A stretch of DNA of 64,000 bases from Lotus japonicus (taxonomy: Eukaryota; Streptophyta; Magnoliopsida; Fabales; Fabaceae): contig NC_080045.1 of the NCBI RefSeq assembly GCF_012489685.1, positions 9,821,648-9,885,647 of the forward strand, given 5' to 3'. Position 1 is the stretch's first letter. Each line of letters starts with the position of its first letter. A program made the position numbers and the translations under genes. Positions 11,107-22,820 of the stretch are shown piece by piece. The notes beneath the pieces are model-generated. The model had not been told where the DNA came from, searched no databases, and saw nothing but the letters and a program-made list of their open reading frames with translations.

Positions 11107-11240
11107 TACATGCTTTGACCCGTGCGATACACGGAGAATTTTTATTTTAATTTATCGCGTGAATTTTTTAAAAATATGTGTTGTTTTTATTATATTTATT
11201 AAAAGATATTTTAAGGATAAAACGAAAAAATGAATTTTAT
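11107..11240 (-). repeat. Second, degraded Helitron-like 3' terminus
   Basis: A hairpin-like CCCGTGCGATACACGG at about 11119-11134 followed inward by an AT-rich stretch with AAAAGATATTTTAAGGAT, both matching the 3' end at 9241-9340. The CTAG is not kept. This suggests a second, older Helitron end nested in or fused to the larger element. Confidence 0.5.
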
Positions 11241-12030
11241 ATATAAGGAAAAAAATCGTGATGAAATTGCTAAATATTACATACATGTGCTACCATGATA
11301 ATTCTGCTAAATATATAATCAACCTGACTACAACTGATAGCTTTAGTGATTGGATATCCTAAGCCCACAAAAGAAAGAAAGTTGAGAAAACATGAAAACT
11401 TGATACAATTTATAGTTTTTCTATATCTTGGTACACTTTACAGCTTTGTGAAGTAGGATGTACCTGCAGTCCATGAAATATTTCCGGCATTGAAAGCTTA
11501 GGAACATGGGCAACATCCACAAACCCAGCCTCCTCACAAAAGTGTCAGAAAAGCATGTTTTTGGAGCGCAATCAGTGGACCAAGATTCTTGACCATAAGA
11601 GATGGATAAAGTAGTTAATAAAGAAGTTTACCTGATAAACTCCAGGACCCCCACTTCCTGATCATCTCCACTTGTGTTCATTACACGCAGCAGAGGAGCG
11701 GAACATGTATAAAACAATAGTAAGGAAAAATAGGTTTTTTTAATGAGATAATAGAAAAATAAATATAGAAGTAGATGGCATTACCTAAAGGCACAAAGAT
11801 GCAAATCAAAGAAACAGAAAGCAAACCTTTTTGTCCAGCGAAATCTTGCCATTAAACATTCATCCACCATTGTTTGGTCTTACTCCGACAACTCCACCTG
11901 TCTCAGCGTCAAGTACGAAATGAGATCAAATGTAACCATAACACAGAACATTCACCAAAACAACACCAACACATGATTCCTCATCAACATGAATAATATA
12001 TATCAGAACTAACTAAAAGACAGGGAGAAA
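11240..12030. other. Helitron interior with unassigned exon-like pieces
   Basis: On the minus strand, stretches at about 11630-11690 and 11470-11560 are open, end at GT donors and have codon composition like exons, but I cannot name the source gene. They may be part of a third captured gene. Confidence 0.3.
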
Positions 12031-12042
12031 AAGAGACATCCT

Positions 12043-12433
12043 TAAACAATCAGACTTCAGAGAGAATGGAAGGAGTGAGGAGTTTGTATTTGGGTGCTTC
12101 ACTGAGAAGCTTGTCATAGCTGGCTTGATCCTTTTTCGATCCCTTGCTCCACCTATGGTTAGCACAAATATATGACCTTTATACCACACACCCCATCTTT
12201 CATATTGCATAAATCGTAACAAAAATTTATTCTTTGTAGAAAATTATTGGTATCAAATTTTTTATGTGAGCTCTGACACCCATCATGGATAATAAAACAA
12301 ATCCAACCGATTACTCCCATCAAGAGATATTACATTAAGGGGAGAAAAAGAAACGAAACCAAAAAAAGAGAGAAACGCAAACCTTCTTCTTGGCACCGCC
12401 AGATTTGGCAAGCAAGGAGGAAGGTGGAGGAGC
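12043..12433 (-). pseudogene. Captured fragment of a ribosomal protein eS25 gene
   Basis: Two exon pieces on the minus strand. 12433-12383 encodes APPPSSLLAKSGGAKKK, resembling the eS25 N-terminus (PPPSS-KPAKSGG). 12152-12043 encodes [19 protein letters not shown] and then [13 protein letters not shown], the hallmark of eS25, and runs into TGA just after. The intron between them is retained, so the capture was from genomic DNA and not from mRNA. Internal codons of the normal gene are missing and the acceptor phase no longer fits, so no functional protein is made. eS25 normally sits in the 40S head near the tRNA exit site. Confidence 0.75.
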
Positions 12434-12439
12434 CTAGTC

Positions 12440-13990
12440 CTGAGTATTGGAGATTGAATAAAATAAAATTTTGCTGAACCATGGCGTGATATATTCAGGC
12501 AAACATTATCTGCTACAATAGGCAAAGTCATATGTTTAGTAAATTATTTTGGCATAAAACAAACAATGGAAGACATACTCACATGAAAATAGGACCTCAA
12601 GAGAGACCCACAACATCAGTAGCAAAACATAATTTCAGAACTTGAGAGATCAAACCTTCATCAATAATAACATAATTTCACTCAATGCAGAATACAAAAT
12701 GAAACGAAAGGAGAAAAAATGTTGAACAAAATGTAGTGGAAGAATTAGACTCACCCTAAAATTGCAGAGAAAAAAACACTCTCATTAAGAAGGAACTTTT
12801 GAGCAACCAAAACCTACTAACATTGACCTCATGGGGGGTGACTCACCACCATAATCAATGTGCTGCGGTGTTGAACACCAAAAAAGCACCACATAATCGA
12901 GGTTAGGAACGCGGAACATGGAAAAAGGAGCAGCATCGAAACCGTGACACTCATTCAAAGGGTTCACCACTCGGTGTTCAATGGTGCTTGCTGCTTCACT
13001 CGCCCTCCTTGCTTTTAGATGACAGATGAAACACCCAAAATCCTGAAATACCCAAAACAGGAAAATTGCAATTAAGAACAAAAAGGGGAATCAAATGGTG
13101 ATTTCAAGAAGTGGTTGTTAATGGGAGAACATGGAGAAGTGAAGTTTGGATCTCATACGTTTTCATCGATGGTGAGAATCAGAGGAGGAAAAGGACGACT
13201 TGCTGGATACACCGCTGTGCTCCTCTTCACCCTGAATCCATGCTGGTATCTAAGACAGAGAAGCCACCAGAGGTGGAGAATCAGCTTGCTCATTGATCCT
13301 GTCGCGATTCTCGGAAAGGGAGTCATTTTCATTGTTGTGTTGCTTACCTTCCCCTTTTCTGCTAGAAAAAAGCAGCCAAAACAAAATTAAGTTGGATCAC
13401 AACATGATTTGTAAAAAGAAAGAAGAATTAGAATGAAAAGTTGCAGTGAAGAGTGAGATATGAAAGAGACGGGGCAGCAGATGGGGCTTCGTTCGTCCTG
13501 CCGAATTGCTGCCATCCAAATTGCAGTGGCAGTAATAAAAAAGAAGGCATCCCTCATTAAACCACTGCCATTCAAATTGACGATCAAGAAGAATTAGCCT
13601 TGGATCCATCTCCAAGGGATAAAGAACATGTGTCCATGTCAAGAAACTTGTACTTCAGATGGAAAAGCTAAGGTTTGCTTACAGGAAAGGGAAGTTAAAA
13701 CGCCCATTTTAATGTCTATTTTAACAACTTGGTCAAAAAAATTCTCACTTCATTTTAACCCATAATATCAATAATTATGACATCTTCAACATACTAAAAG
13801 ATTTTAAAACCCAAAATTGGTGTTTTCAATTAAATCAATTGTTGTTCAACAGGTTATCAAAAGTTAGACTATACTCAACTCATAAGCTTTCAAAACACAA
13901 TTATTGAAGGTAGGTAATCGCCATAATCAAGGAGACTGGCTCGTCATGAAGCTTAATATAATAACCAATTATGAACCAAAGCCTAAAAAA
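12440..13990. other. Helitron interior, no assignable gene
   Basis: A minus-strand open stretch at 12785-13081 preceded by an acceptor-like CAG has exon-like composition, but I do not recognise it. The rest shows only short chance ORFs. Confidence 0.3.
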
Positions 13991-13996
13991 TCCTAC

Positions 13997-14830
13997 CTTC
14001 TTTGATTTCTCCTTCTCAATAGCATCTCTGCGCTTATCCTTGTCAGATCCCTGGACAGAAATTAAAGGTGTAAAGACATATTTATAGGCATCAGTTCACT
14101 AATATAATATAAACTAAAAGTTAGAATGGTGAAAGGGAGAAAATTCTTACCAATTTAGCAAAGATCTCATCGTTGTCTTTCTTGTGGGAAAGTGGCTGCA
14201 TGGATTCAAACTCCTTTGCATCCACCTTTCTCACTTCAGTCTTGAGTGCTTGCAGGGCTTTTCTTTTCTCTTCCAGCACCTTCTCATATTCTTCCAGTGT
14301 CATCTCCTATCACAGTTTAGATTGCATTTAGAGAAGGACAAACAGAAGCCAATATAATATAAATTCAACATGTAACACTTAATTCAGAAACTATATGAGC
14401 AAAAATAATACATGCAGATCAAGTCTCTAACACTTTCAAAAGGTAAACCAACACTGGATGAAAACATCATTTCATAATCAAGAAAACAATGCTGAGCAAG
14501 AGTTTCTTTCTCGTAAAGAATCCCATGCAATTCATAAGATGAACTTATGACCCAAACTGAACTTGAATGATTTATCATTCAATCAGAAGACACAACTCTC
14601 CTGTTAGTCTCTGGATAATGAAATGCATAAAATTCAGAAGAAGCAAAATCAAGATCAATGGAGAAAGCTTTAAGATTATTAACCTTGTCCTCAGGCTCCT
14701 TTTCTTCACTTTCATTAACAGGGCTTTCCTTGTTTCCATATGCTGCCTCTTTTTCCTCGGTTGCAGGCTTCTCATCACCCAAATTCTTCAAAAAAAACCC
14801 TCCCCATCATTCACCACTTCCTCAGTCACC
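13997..14830 (-). pseudogene. Captured fragment of an RGGA/HABP4-type (SERBP1-like) RNA-binding protein gene
   Basis: Three consecutive exons on the minus strand with GT-AG borders: 14830-14684 (ends KEPEDK), 14306-14151 (52 codons, EMTLEEYEKVLEEKRKAL to FAKL) and 14050-13997 (GSDKDKRRDAIEKEKSKK). MTLEEYEKVLEEKRKAL and the SDKDKR segment are diagnostic of the plant HABP4/PAI-RBP1 family (RGG repeat nuclear RNA-binding protein A), which binds RNA and ribosomes. The first exon has a stop and frame break after a run of Ts (VNDGEGFF then stop). The N-terminus and the RGG C-terminus are missing. Introns are kept, so this is a genomic capture by the Helitron. Confidence 0.8.
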
Positions 14831-16406
14831 CTAAAATATAATATAAAAAGGAAAGAGCGTGTAAACAATTGACTACCAATTGAAAGCCAAACAATATTAC
14901 ATACATGTACTATAAAAATCAAAAGACCAGTTTCTCCTATTAAGACATTCAACCCCATCCCATATCACAACTAATTGATTAATATTTAGTTTGGGCCAGA
15001 TCACCTTCTCTGTGTTCACCACTCCGTTTTAACATAACTATTCAAAAGTGTGTGGTATACAAAGTTGTTACTAACTATTTTATGTTAGTCACCACTCACC
15101 AGTACCTATCATCGTACCAATATTCCTACAAAGGGCCATTTTTTTTCTTAAACTTTCAGGGCAACATGAAGTTTTCAACTAATAGAGAAAATGTTACCTT
15201 GCTTCAATTCATCCAATGGCTCTAGTGCTTCACGAACAACTGGAAAATAAAAGCTTTCAGTCACCAGTACAATAAGAAAATTTAGCAGAGAATGTAATAT
15301 TATTTTCCTTTCACTCACCGACAACATAAGTAAGCTTAAAAAATTCACACATATAAAAACACCCACAAATTAACGCATGAGAAAATCCAAAAGCTTTCAA
15401 ATTTCTGAATCACCACCTTAGTCCTTAGAGAACCCCCCAACGACGATTTCATGGGCAACTCTCCCTGTAAAGGAAAATTTCATAGCAGACAGAGGTAAAG
15501 TCCTAATTGCTGGACAAAATCAAAACTTAGGCAAAGATAACTCTGAAATCATAACAGAAATCAAACTTAAGGCGCAGAGCGAAGGATTCTTACCGAAATT
15601 TGACGAAAATTCCGGAAATCGTCGGCGCCTGTGAAAGAAGTGAAACGAACTTATATAATGATGAATTCATAAAACAAAACAAAACCAAGAAATCAAATGG
15701 AAGCTTATGCAAGCCGCGGGAAAGAAAGTGGCGAACAAATAGAAGCACACTTGCTGAGGACTTCATGGGAGCCCTTTTGTGGCCGCACGTTGTCGTCTCC
15801 TAGTATTCGCAAAACCTGGACGATGATGACGGAAATGACATGCTCTGGTTCAGATTAATCTGAAACAATAAAGATGGATAATCGAATATGAGTTAAAACG
15901 TAGAAAGATCAGGGATTCAGATGATAGAAAACAAAACATGCAATGGGAGTGGGTGAAAGCTGAAATTAGCAAAACGAAAACAATAAACATGGTAAGAGAA
16001 GTGAGAACCTTGGAAGGAAGGCTGTCCAGACCAAATCCTGATGATGGAAAGAGCGGCAGAAACCCTAAACCCCATATCATTCCACCAATTTCTGCAAGAA
16101 GCAAAGAACCCCCTAAAAAAACAACAATCAGAAAGTGAGAACGTGCGACGCGATTGAAATCCCAGAAAGACGAAAGAAAAGAAAAGAACCAAAGCCCAGA
16201 AGATTGAAATCCGCCTTCAATCTCATCTGCTTCGCCTCATTCGCGCCCTGTTCCGGTTCTGCTCACACGATCGAAGGAAACGGAAGACATGAAAGGGAGA
16301 ACGTGCGACGTGATTAAAAGCGCTGGAAGATGAAAACGGATGAAAAGGAGAATCCAAAACATCAGTGAAAATGTGAAATACAAAAGGAGATAAGATTGCT
16401 GGAGGA
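14831..16406 (-). other. Helitron 5' half with exon-like pieces of unknown origin
   Basis: Minus-strand stretches such as 15241-15187 (VVREALEPLDELKQ between AG and GT) and about 15470-15418 look like short exons. They could be from the same captured genes or others; I cannot assign them. The 5' terminus at 16406 is the TC end. Confidence 0.35.
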
Positions 16407-17108
16407 TTTCCATTTTGGTCAAAGCAAACATGCTTAGGGAACATATAAAATAATAAAATAGAAGAAAAAATTCTAATAATCATATAGAGATATAGTTTAG
16501 CAATTTGAATTAGTACGACCATATTTGAGTTAGTGATGACACATAAGAAATTATTAGGTTTTTTATTGCGGAACCAAACATACTTTTCTAACTTCTCCAA
16601 AAAGTGATCATGAGATTTTCCACAGTAAATCAAACACACTACACGTCTACCATTTAGATATTCATAATATTTTAAAACAATGTGAGTTCTACATAGATGA
16701 TTAACACTACCATGTTATTCTTTGTACCAAAAAACAAACACTACCCTACACATGATATACCTTGTGAACTTGTGATTAATTAATAAAACAAAATTGAAGT
16801 ATTGGAGTCTATATAAATTAAGTATATCCATTTCTTTTTAAATTATGATTCACGAATGTTTTTGTCACCATATTTAGCTAACATAATACTTTCTGGTGTA
16901 ATAGGTATGTCTAAGATGGTTGTATGAGGAAGGCGTAACTATAGCAGTTAAGAGCTACAACAAAGAAAGAATGAAGCAAAATCTGGAAATATTTGATTGG
17001 TCACTTACAAAAGATGACTATGAAAAAATTAATCAAGTCAAGCAGCACCTTTCGTTGAAGTATGGACCAGCAAAGTTCGTTGAGGACCTTTGGGATGAAG
17101 AAAATTAA

Positions 17109-18008
17109 TACATGCAATATGGAACCATATACTAAAGCTTTATGACTATGAAGAAAAAACAAATACTAAAGCTTTTGCTTTCGCTGCAAATTTACTTCAA
17201 TCGCGTATAATGAATAATAGTTACAACGGATTTACATTTTATACTCAAAGTTGAGTCAGTTGTACTCTCTCAATGCTACAAGAGTGGCCAATAAAAATAT
17301 ATTATTCTCATACCTCATCTTTTTTTCCCCCTTTACAAATTAACCTGTAAAGGTCAATTAGTGACATCATAAGGTTTTGGGCATCACCAAAACTTCTCAC
17401 TTGAAGATTTCCCTCACTTATGCACAAGCTTATTTTGGCTATCAATATTACAATATGTAAAGCCATTTTACTGATATGAAAGGGGTATGTAAGCTTTCTG
17501 AAGCGCAAAAAAAAAAAAAGAAACATATGTAGGACATAATATATTTGATTTTATAGCTTAATAAATATAAAAATATTCCTCACCCCACCACCATTCATTC
17601 AACCTTCTCCCCAACCCTCTCAAGTCTCACCATCGATCTCTTCCTCATCATTCTCCATCATCTTCCTCACCAACTCCTCACCATTTATCTCCCTTCAACA
17701 CCCTTCTTCTTTCTCGAACTCAATCGTGTTGGTTTCTAGCTCCTCATTTCTTGATAAATGAACTCCTAATTAATTTTTTTTTTTGGATAAGTAAGGAAAA
17801 TGAACTCCTAATAATTAATTTTCTTTGGACTTAAACTCCTTAAATAACTTTCATCACATCTTATAGCTTTGATTATCTGATAAATATTATTCGTTTCTAT
17901 CACATTTTCCAAGTATACTAGAATGCAGTCTAGCCACGGGTACATGGTCTTCTAAGAGGTTAGTCTAAAAGAATATGACAGAGTCTCATACCTAACATGT
18001 CGCAGGTT
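17109..18008. other. Downstream flank of AKR copy B (duplicate of 2209-3106)
   Basis: Nearly identical to the flank of copy A. No gene seen. Confidence 0.7.
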
Positions 18009-18287
18009 AAGGGGCGGATGTACATAGAAGTGAGGGGTTCCCCTGAACAAAAAAAAATTGAACTTAATTTCCTATATAATTTTTTTTGAACCCCCTGAAA
18101 ATTTTAAATTATACTAGTAGACTAAGTTTTGCACCTATTTACACAAAAAACTCACATATCTGCAAATTTTGACTTGTAGAGTTTCTGATGTATAAACATA
18201 TTAAAGTTGTTTTTAATTATATTTTTACCGATGTGTTCATTTGAAAAATTTGAACCCCCTAACCCCGAGGTTCTGGATCCGCCACTG
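18009..18287. mobile_element. hAT-like MITE, unit B, with perfect 8-bp target duplication
   Basis: Same element as 3107-3388. The flanks CGCAGGTT (18001-18008) and CGCAGGTT (18288-18295) are identical, which fixes the borders and supports hAT-type insertion. Being shared by both units, it predates the gene duplication. Confidence 0.82.
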
Positions 18288-18465
18288 CGCAGGTTTGAAC
18301 CTCCGTTAATACCCTCCCGACAACTCTCCCATTGAGGCGCCATCCCCTCATCCTATATCTTAAAAAAATGTAATCACTGAAATCACTTTAGTTTATATAT
18401 AACCAAAAAAAAGGGGTCAAACAGAAGGGAAGGTATCATATGCAATATTCTAATATTTAGTTGTT

Positions 18466-18509
18466 GTGTGACACCAAAACATGTCTTCATCACAAGTCGT
18501 CCCTAATGG
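18466..18509 (+). pseudogene. Relic of an AKR exon 1 start, unit B
   Basis: ATG at 18481 with leader GTGTGACACCAAAAC and nine AKR-like codons, followed by the same GC-rich block as in unit A. Duplicate of 3567-3609. Confidence 0.65.
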
Positions 18510-18812
18510 ACTGGGCGAGCCCCTAGGGTCCCTCGCCCAGGAGCGTCGGCTTAGGGCGACGAGTGGACTGAAGACTTGGGCCTGCTTCCAGAGGCCCAAC
18601 TAGCCCATTAGGAAAGAGATAGAAACGCTAGGCCCATTTAATCTTCTAGATGTTTATACGAAAACATAAAATACAATTTTTTTAGTTAATTTTCAAATTA
18701 ATAATTTAAAACTATTTGATATCAATTTTGTTGGCATATTTAATATCATTTTAAACGTAAGATATTACGTTCAATTTTTTATTTTATTTTGTTCTATAAA
18801 AAATAACTATAA

Positions 18813-19230
18813 GACATCTCCAATGCAAGTTCTTAGTTCTTATTTCTGAATTAAGAACTAAGAAATGAGTTCTTAACCATTGGAGAAGGCTAACGTGAAG
18901 TTCTTAGTTTTTAAAAATAAGAGATAAGAAGTTTTACTTTTTGAGTTCTTAATATAAAAAAATTATTCTTCTCTCTCTCATTCATCAACTGATTTAATTT
19001 AAAGTATTGAATTAACAATTAAATTTAAATCAAAATTATATGAAAATAAAAAATATTACTAATATAATGGTATTGTGGGATCAAATGAATAGTGCTAAGA
19101 ACTAAGAACTAATTAAGAACTCATGGTTGAAGCAAAATCTGCAAAGAGTTGCTTAAGCACATGTGACAGTATGAGCCTACATGAATAGTGCTAAAAACTA
19201 AGAATTAAGAACCTAGCATTGGAGATGCTC
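18813..19230. mobile_element. TAA-TSD MITE (PIF/Harbinger-like), unit B, uninterrupted
   Basis: 418 bp with inverted GACATCTCCAATG / CATTGGAGATGCTC ends and TAA on both sides. It is the empty-site reference that defines the LINE-like insertion in unit A. Confidence 0.75.
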
Positions 19231-19260
19231 TAATCATAAAAAAAAGACTTTGTCACCATA

Positions 19261-19416
19261 CACCCTCCGGTCACATATATAAGCAAAAAATACTTTTTAG
19301 GTTCATTTATTTAATGAATGTATCTAGTCATTAATTAATGACTAGATACTAGATACATTCATTAAATGAATGAATCTAAAAAGTTTTTTTTTGCTTATAT
19401 ATGTGACCGGAGGGTG
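19261..19416. mobile_element. TA-TSD MITE (Stowaway/mariner-like), unit B
   Basis: Orthologous to 6381-6528, TA on both sides, same long inverted ends; the centre has a small extra TAGATAC duplication. Confidence 0.8.
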
Positions 19417-19764
19417 TACATCTTAACAATTGACTTTTATTAATTATTTTGATGTCATTTAAAACCATTAAATGTCAAATTAATACAATAATTATTTTTG
19501 AATAAAGTCAAAATTGATTTTTTTAACTATTCTAATTTCATTGATAACAATTAAATGCAATATTAATTTACATTAATTATTTTTAAAATTAGAAAATAAT
19601 TAATGTATTAAATACGTTGATTATGAAAAATAAATATTTAAATTACGTGGTCATAAAGTAATTTGGCTGATGATATCTATAAGAAGAGTCAAAAGATGCT
19701 GGTATGATGCACTATAATCCATTTGATACTCACAACCTTACGAGTTGCCGTGTGACACCAAAAC

Positions 19765-21571
19765 ATGTCTTCATCACTAATCGTTCCAAATGTGGTGCTC
19801 TCCAACAACCGAAACTTGCCGGTGATTGGACTCGGAACTGCTACCATCTTAGGCTCCGCTGCCGGCGATGACACCACCAAGGTGGCAGTGCTAGAGGCCA
19901 TTAAGCTCGGTTACATGCACTTTGACACAGCTTCGATTTATGGGTCAGAGGAGGCACTTGGAGAAGCCATAGCTGAAGCATTAAAACTTGGTCTTGTTGG
20001 GTCTAGAGATGAACTCTTTGTCACTTCCAAGCTCTGGTGCTCTGATAATCATCCTGATCTTGTTCTTCCTGCTTTGAAGAAAACACTTCAGTAAGGACAA
20101 CTATTGTCAATTTAAATTATGATCATTAGATATCTTCTCTAAATTTTCCTTTATATATGAACTGAGTATTGTTGTTCTTCAAAATTAGAGCTTTTAAGTT
20201 GGGTTTCTAACCCACCAGTCATCCCAGTCTAATCTGACTCGTAAGAAAAATGATGCAATGCGTTAGTATTATTATTAAATTATGTTGGATTTGAATATTT
20301 GATTTTTTACTTTAAACATTTGATCTGTGTTATAATATTAATATTTTAGATATTTTTCACCGGACTAAATAAATCATAAGTAGATTTTCATAACATTTTC
20401 ACTTTTGATTCATTTCTTCATATTCTAGTTTTTTACACCCAAAAACAATGAGCCAACCCATGATAGGTTGAATTTAGATGATCAATTTCTCACTTATTTA
20501 AATACGAGCGCGACTAGCTCAATCTGCAATGAGCCAACCCATATGGGTCTGACTGTTTTGTATTGATAACGCTAAAAATTATCTTGTTTGGGTACATGAT
20601 TTAAAATTTTGTATTTGAATAATTTTCATTAAAGATTGGTTAATTGATTGATATTTTAAATGATAGATACTAAATTTTTCTTAGGGTGTGTTTGGAAGTT
20701 TGATTTTTAAGGAGAGGGATGAGAAATGAGAGACTTATGACAATTTTTCACATTGTTTGACTTTGAAAGTTTTTAAATAAGGGAGTATGAGTTTGAAGAA
20801 TTGTTGAAAAACTTCTCCAATACACTCATGCAATTAGTTTGTGGAGTTCCCCTAAATTGAGGATTTTGGTGAAATTTTGAGCTTCCAAACAAGGGAAGGA
20901 CATACGGGTCGGGCTGTCTTGTATTGACAACTCTAAAAATTACTCTGTTTGGGTATAGGATTTAAAATTAATTTTCACCAAAAATTGATCAATTGATTAA
21001 TATTTTAAATGATAGATACTTAATTTTTCTTAGGGTGTGATTGCAAGTTTGATTTTTAAGGAGAGGGAGGAGAAATAAGAGACTTATGGCAAATTTTCAC
21101 ATTGTTTGACTTTGGGAGTTTTTTTAATAAGGGGGTAAGAGTTTAGAGAATTGTTGAAAAACACCTCCAATACACTCCTTTAATTAGTTTGTGGAGTTCC
21201 TCTAAATTTAGGGTTTTGGTGGAATTTTGAGCTTCCGAACAAGGGAAGGACATACCCTCCCCCCAACATTCCCTTTAAGTAATATCTAGTAAGTCCTGTG
21301 TGTGAAAAAATCGTAAGTGTAGTTATATCTAGATGCGTATAATTTCACAATGATAACTATATTGGAAAAAAAAAAACAAATTTAGTTTACTTTAACTCTT
21401 TAACTAAACATAACTTTTTTATTTGTTAAAGTACATATTTTTGTGGCTAAAGCTAATGCAGGTCATTGATTTGTTTTTTTTTTTGTCAAACAGGTAACTG
21501 AAATTAGAATATGTAGATCTTTATTTGATCCACTGGCCCATTGCGTTGAAGTCTGGAAATTGGGACATGCC
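19765..21571 (+). pseudogene. AKR4-type aldo-keto reductase copy C, exon 1 plus truncated exon 2
   Basis: Exon 1 (19765-20090) is open and encodes the NADPH-fold start, HFDTASIYG and VTSKLW. It differs from copy B by a few residues, including Met for Arg in GYMHFDTA. It ends CA before GTAAGG, so the junction codon is CAG as expected. Exon 2 begins at 21494, but its second codon is TAA where copy A has TCA, giving a stop at codon 110. Homology then breaks off at about 21571, within the Lys-Ser-Gly-Asn-Trp-Asp-Met stretch; the rest of exon 2 and exons 3-4 are absent. A non-functional copy truncated by a rearrangement that ends the tandem array. Confidence 0.88.
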
Positions 21572-21935
21572 CCATTTGCATTTGACTGAAATTGGGTCTA
21601 CAATTAAATTCACACTTAAATTAAATGACTACAATTCACCCCAACAAGAGGTTGAAGTCTAAATAAGTTTATGAAACTAAAGAGATTGACTAAAATGGAT
21701 AAATAAAAAAAATTAAATGTTTTTTGAAAATTTTTAAATGTTGAAACTGGAAAAACGACAATAATTTACTTGTTGATAGATTTGTATGTCTTATTTTAAC
21801 ACTTTCTATTTAAACATCATTTACAGAGCAAATTTTTTCTACAACAAAAGTTATTAAGACTCAACTTTGCAACAAGATCGAAGGTGACCTTCTCAGAAGC
21901 TTATTAGTTGTATATATTGAGAGAAATTGCTGCAA
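21572..21935. other. AT-rich stretch after the AKR array breakpoint
   Basis: No recognisable gene or repeat. It links the broken AKR copy C to the first member of the next direct repeat. Confidence 0.5.
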
Positions 21936-22133
21936 AGATCATTGTTGATATAATAAGAGATAAAATTAAAACTATTAAATAAATAAAGTTTTTATTTAAA
22001 TATTTTTTTAATTATGTAAACTGTAAAGTATATATAAGATTCATTGAGAACGTTCTTTTTATATTTCAGTCTACAACAAGAAAATCCTAATTAAATACGT
22101 GTCTATATCCAATGTGCATATATTAATTAATTA

Positions 22134-22288
22134 CCATGGTTAGTTCACTTTGCCCTTTAACCATGAGATTGAGGGTTCGATCATCACCCATAGAAAGGAA
22201 GCGCATATTGTGGTTAACTGTTTACCGCTTAGTGCGAGCGCCCGCAACATATTTCAGTAGTGGATACTCGAGGCTTACAAAAAAAACA
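22134..22288 (+). mobile_element. SINE-like element, family 2 (in R1)
   Basis: Starts ATGGTTAGTTCACTTTGCCC (A-box-like) and has GGTTCGATCATC (B-box-like), ending in an A-rich tail. The counterpart in R2 is at 24428-24600. tRNA-derived SINE is the likely class. Confidence 0.5.
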
Positions 22289-22709
22289 TATTAATTAATG
22301 TTCCAAATTATTTTAAGTTTGTTGAGAGAAATCAATAATTATTTTATTTGATTTTGACCATGAGATTTATTGGATTTATTGCTAAAATATCGGTATTAAT
22401 TTGAAACTTTATGTAAATGGCGAGTAACCCAAGTAAAGGAAAGAATGGTCATATTTTTCATATGATCTCCTCTTATGGATAAATGAATTCCCTTTATAAG
22501 ATTCCTATTATGTAGATTTTTTTCATACATTCTTTTATGTGAATATGATATATATCATCGTGAGAATTAGTTTGAGTTCTAAAATTATTTTATTTATAGA
22601 TATTGAGAGATATTTAGTTTAATTTTAAGTACATATAAATATTATAAGATAATAAATATATAAATGGATAATTAGTTAGAACTAGTAATCCATACTGATA
22701 ATTGACACT

Positions 22710-22820
22710 GTCCCCGTAGAGTAGCTCAAGTGGTAGGAGCTGGGGGACATATGAGTTGGGTAGGGGGGTCTAAAAATCAATTAATCGGGTGCAATTTATC
22801 TTTTCTATGTAAAAAAAAAA
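22710..22820 (+). mobile_element. tRNA-derived SINE, copy a
   Basis: The head GAGTAGCTCAAGTGGTAGGAGC is tRNA-like with a clear Pol III A-box, the B-box is decayed, then a conserved GTGCAATTTATCTTT block and a 10-A tail. Shares this structure with copies b (25038) and c (25288, minus). Confidence 0.7.

Larger units (their letters stand above)
9229..16406 (-). mobile_element. Helitron-like element with captured gene fragments, inserted in intron 3 of AKR copy B
   Basis: Read on the minus strand the 3' end is a hairpin, CCCGTGC-ATC-GCACGGG (9241-9257), followed 12 bases later by a terminal CTAG (9232-9229) and then T. The 5' end, fixed by comparison with the intron of copy A, begins TCCTCC at 16406 with A before it. 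TC...CTAG between A and T, with no terminal inverted repeat or target duplication, is the Helitron signature. About 35 bases of host intron present in copy A are missing here, so a small deletion accompanied or followed insertion. No Rep/helicase is visible, so it is non-autonomous. Inside are exon-intron pieces of at least two host genes, both on the same strand as the element. Confidence 0.75.
6912..17108 (+). pseudogene. AKR4-type aldo-keto reductase copy B, full exon set, two nonsense codons, Helitron in intron 3
   Basis: Exons: 6912-7237, 8638-8881, 8985-9164, 16905-17108, with the same lengths as the intact model (326, 244, 180, 204). Exon 1 shows GYRHFDTASIYG with catalytic Asp and Tyr and VTSKLW with catalytic Lys; exon 2 has LIHWP with His. 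Two stops break it. Codon 109, CAG in copy C, is split by intron 1; here the exon 1 part is TA, so splicing creates TAG. In exon 2 the Trp codon TGG is TAG at 8705-8707. Intron 3 has grown from about 0.6 kb in copy A to 7.7 kb by a Helitron insertion (9229-16406). Product would be a 108-aa fragment without the catalytic His, so it is called a pseudogene; nonsense-mediated decay is expected. Confidence 0.88.

Noticed and set aside
15917..16192. 91-aa minus-strand ORF at the 5' side of the Helitron, considered as a host gene
   Set aside because: Phe/Ser-rich with no recognisable domain, and it runs across exon-intron-like borders; left as unassigned Helitron interior.
22710..22790. tRNA gene candidate (TAGCTCAAGTGGTAGGAGC)
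   Set aside because: No complete cloverleaf can be drawn, an A tail and conserved non-tRNA block follow, and sister copies exist; it is a SINE.
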